Source: Rhizorhapis suberifaciens
GTDB taxonomy: Bacteria > Pseudomonadota > Alphaproteobacteria > Sphingomonadales > Sphingomonadaceae
Assembly: GCF_014200045.1 (NCBI RefSeq)
Contig: NZ_JACHOV010000010.1
Coordinates: forward strand, 1 to 64,000
DNA length: 64,000 nt
Direction of reading: 5' to 3'
Shown here piece by piece: positions 63,309-64,000 of this stretch (positions are counted from its first letter, which is position 1; the number at the start of each line of letters is the position of its first letter). The notes beneath the pieces were generated by a model. That model made no database searches. It had not been told where the DNA came from and worked only from the letters and a program-made list of their open reading frames with translations. The translations under genes were made by a program, and so were the position numbers.

Positions 63309-64000
63309 ATGTCCAAACCCTTCTATATTACCACTGCCATCGCTTATCCCAACGGCGCTCCTCATATTGGTCATGCCTATGAAGCGATCGCTACCGATGC
63401 GGTTGCACGTTTCCAGCGCTTGATGGGGCGTAAGGTGCGATTCCAAACGGGGACCGACGAGCATGGGTTGAAAATGGCTCAGACCGCTCGGGGCAAGGAC
63501 ATGGAGCCCCGCGCCCTTGCCGATGAAATGTCGGCCTATTTCAAAGAAATGGATGACACCCTCAACATCAGTTACGATCGCTTCATTCGGACGAGCGAAC
63601 CCGCGCACCATCTTGCCAGCCAGGCGATCTGGAAAGCGATGGCGGACAATGGCGACCTTTACCTCGGCCGTTACGAGGGTTGGTACTCGGTCCGCGACGA
63701 AGCTTTTTACGATGAAAAGGAACTGGTCGACGGGGAGGGGGGCGCCCGTTTGTCGCCTCAGGGCACCCCAGTAGAATGGACCGTGGAAGAAAGCTGGTTC
63801 TTCAAACTTTCCAAATATCAGCAGCCATTGCTGGACCTGTATAACCGCCGGCCCGAATTCATTCAGCCCGACAGCCGGCGAAACGAAATCATGCGTTTTG
63901 TCGAAGGAGGACTGTCGGACCTCAGCATTTCCCGCACCAGCTTCGATTGGGGCGTGAAGGTGCCGGGCAGCGACGGCCACGTCATGTATGTGTGGGTCGA
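63309..64000 (+). CDS. metG: methionyl-tRNA synthetase, 5' part (cut by the window edge)
   Basis: The first 230 residues of a class I synthetase are present and the frame stays open to the last base. The HIGH-type motif is in [24 protein letters not shown] (HIGH at about 18-21), followed by [18 protein letters not shown] and the insertion region with [15 protein letters not shown]. The zinc knuckle cysteines seen in some MetRS are not visible in this part. The catalytic lysine motif (KMSKS) lies beyond the window. It charges tRNA-Met. The ATG at 63309 lies 85 bases after the peroxidase gene. Confidence 0.95.
   Translation, partial: MSKPFYITTAIAYPNGAPHIGHAYEAIATDAVARFQRLMGRKVRFQTGTDEHGLKMAQTARGKDMEPRALADEMSAYFKEMDDTLNISYDRFIRTSEPAHHLASQAIWKAMADNGDLYLGRYEGWYSVRDEAFYDEKELVDGEGGARLSPQGTPVEWTVEESWFFKLSKYQQPLLDLYNRRPEFIQPDSRRNEIMRFVEGGLSDLSISRTSFDWGVKVPGSDGHVMYVWV

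Overview
This window looks like a chromosomal segment of an alphaproteobacterium of the Sphingomonadales (Sphingomonas/Sphingobium/Novosphingobium type). The evidence is a CtrA master regulator with its own TTAA-N7-TTAA box, an HWE-type histidine kinase, a short HPr kinase in a PTS-Ntr-like cluster, a single Lol permease of LolC/LolF type, an alphaproteobacterial sigma-32 promoter before dnaK, and interspersed palindromic repeats of a kind common in sphingomonad genomes. I see no prophage, CRISPR array or complete insertion sequence. The species cannot be named from this sequence alone.

Layout. 0-7.6 kb (mostly minus strand): three tRNA genes (Pro, CAT, Phe), a polysaccharide deacetylase, infA-maf-RNase E/G-yacG, then flavin reductase-bioF-bioD-bioA. 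7.8-11.9 kb: small envelope and stress-type genes (glycine zipper, SpoIIAA-like, cupredoxin, iron permease-like) and a GGDEF/EAL protein. 12-22.8 kb (plus): glutathione reductase, then a propionyl-CoA to succinyl-CoA cluster (pccB, thiolase, epimerase, enoyl-CoA hydratase-like, methylmalonyl-CoA mutase, bioB, pccA). 22.8-27.3 kb: an HWE kinase-receiver hybrid and a PHA locus (thiolase, short PhaC-like protein, divergent phaR). 27.4-33.7 kb (minus): lptD-surA-pdxA-rsmA and a copper chaperone lipoprotein. 33.8-37 kb: dnaK-dnaJ. 37.1-40.8 kb: a Gly/Ser/Ala-rich secreted protein, a secreted subtilase, an ECF sigma factor and its membrane anti-sigma factor. 40.8-46.8 kb: pirin/LysR pair, ctrA, a small orphan gene, a decayed hsp20, an MHS transporter, an rRNA/tRNA methyltransferase and PTS-Ntr parts, which continue into rapZ and hprK. 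48.3-55.9 kb (minus): a chain of overlapping genes ppiD-trpE / trpG-trpD-trpC-moaC-moeA. 56-64 kb: tpiA, secG, pyrG, a Crp/Fnr regulator, hsp20, lolC-lolD, glutathione peroxidase and the 5' part of metG, cut by the window edge.

How the parts work together. The carboxylase PccA/PccB needs biotin, and bioB lies inside its cluster while bioF, bioD and bioA lie 12 kb away. Thiolase, PhaC-like protein and PhaR link acetyl-CoA to polymer storage. DnaK/DnaJ, Hsp20, SurA, PpiD and LptD form a folding and envelope-quality set. HprK, HPr, EIIA and RapZ form a regulatory phosphorelay. The most unusual part is 37.1-40.8 kb, where the sigma-factor gene and the low-complexity secreted protein share a bipartite promoter-like motif (TGTCG, GGATTAAAC, CGTC). 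This suggests an autoregulated envelope-response module that includes a secreted protease.
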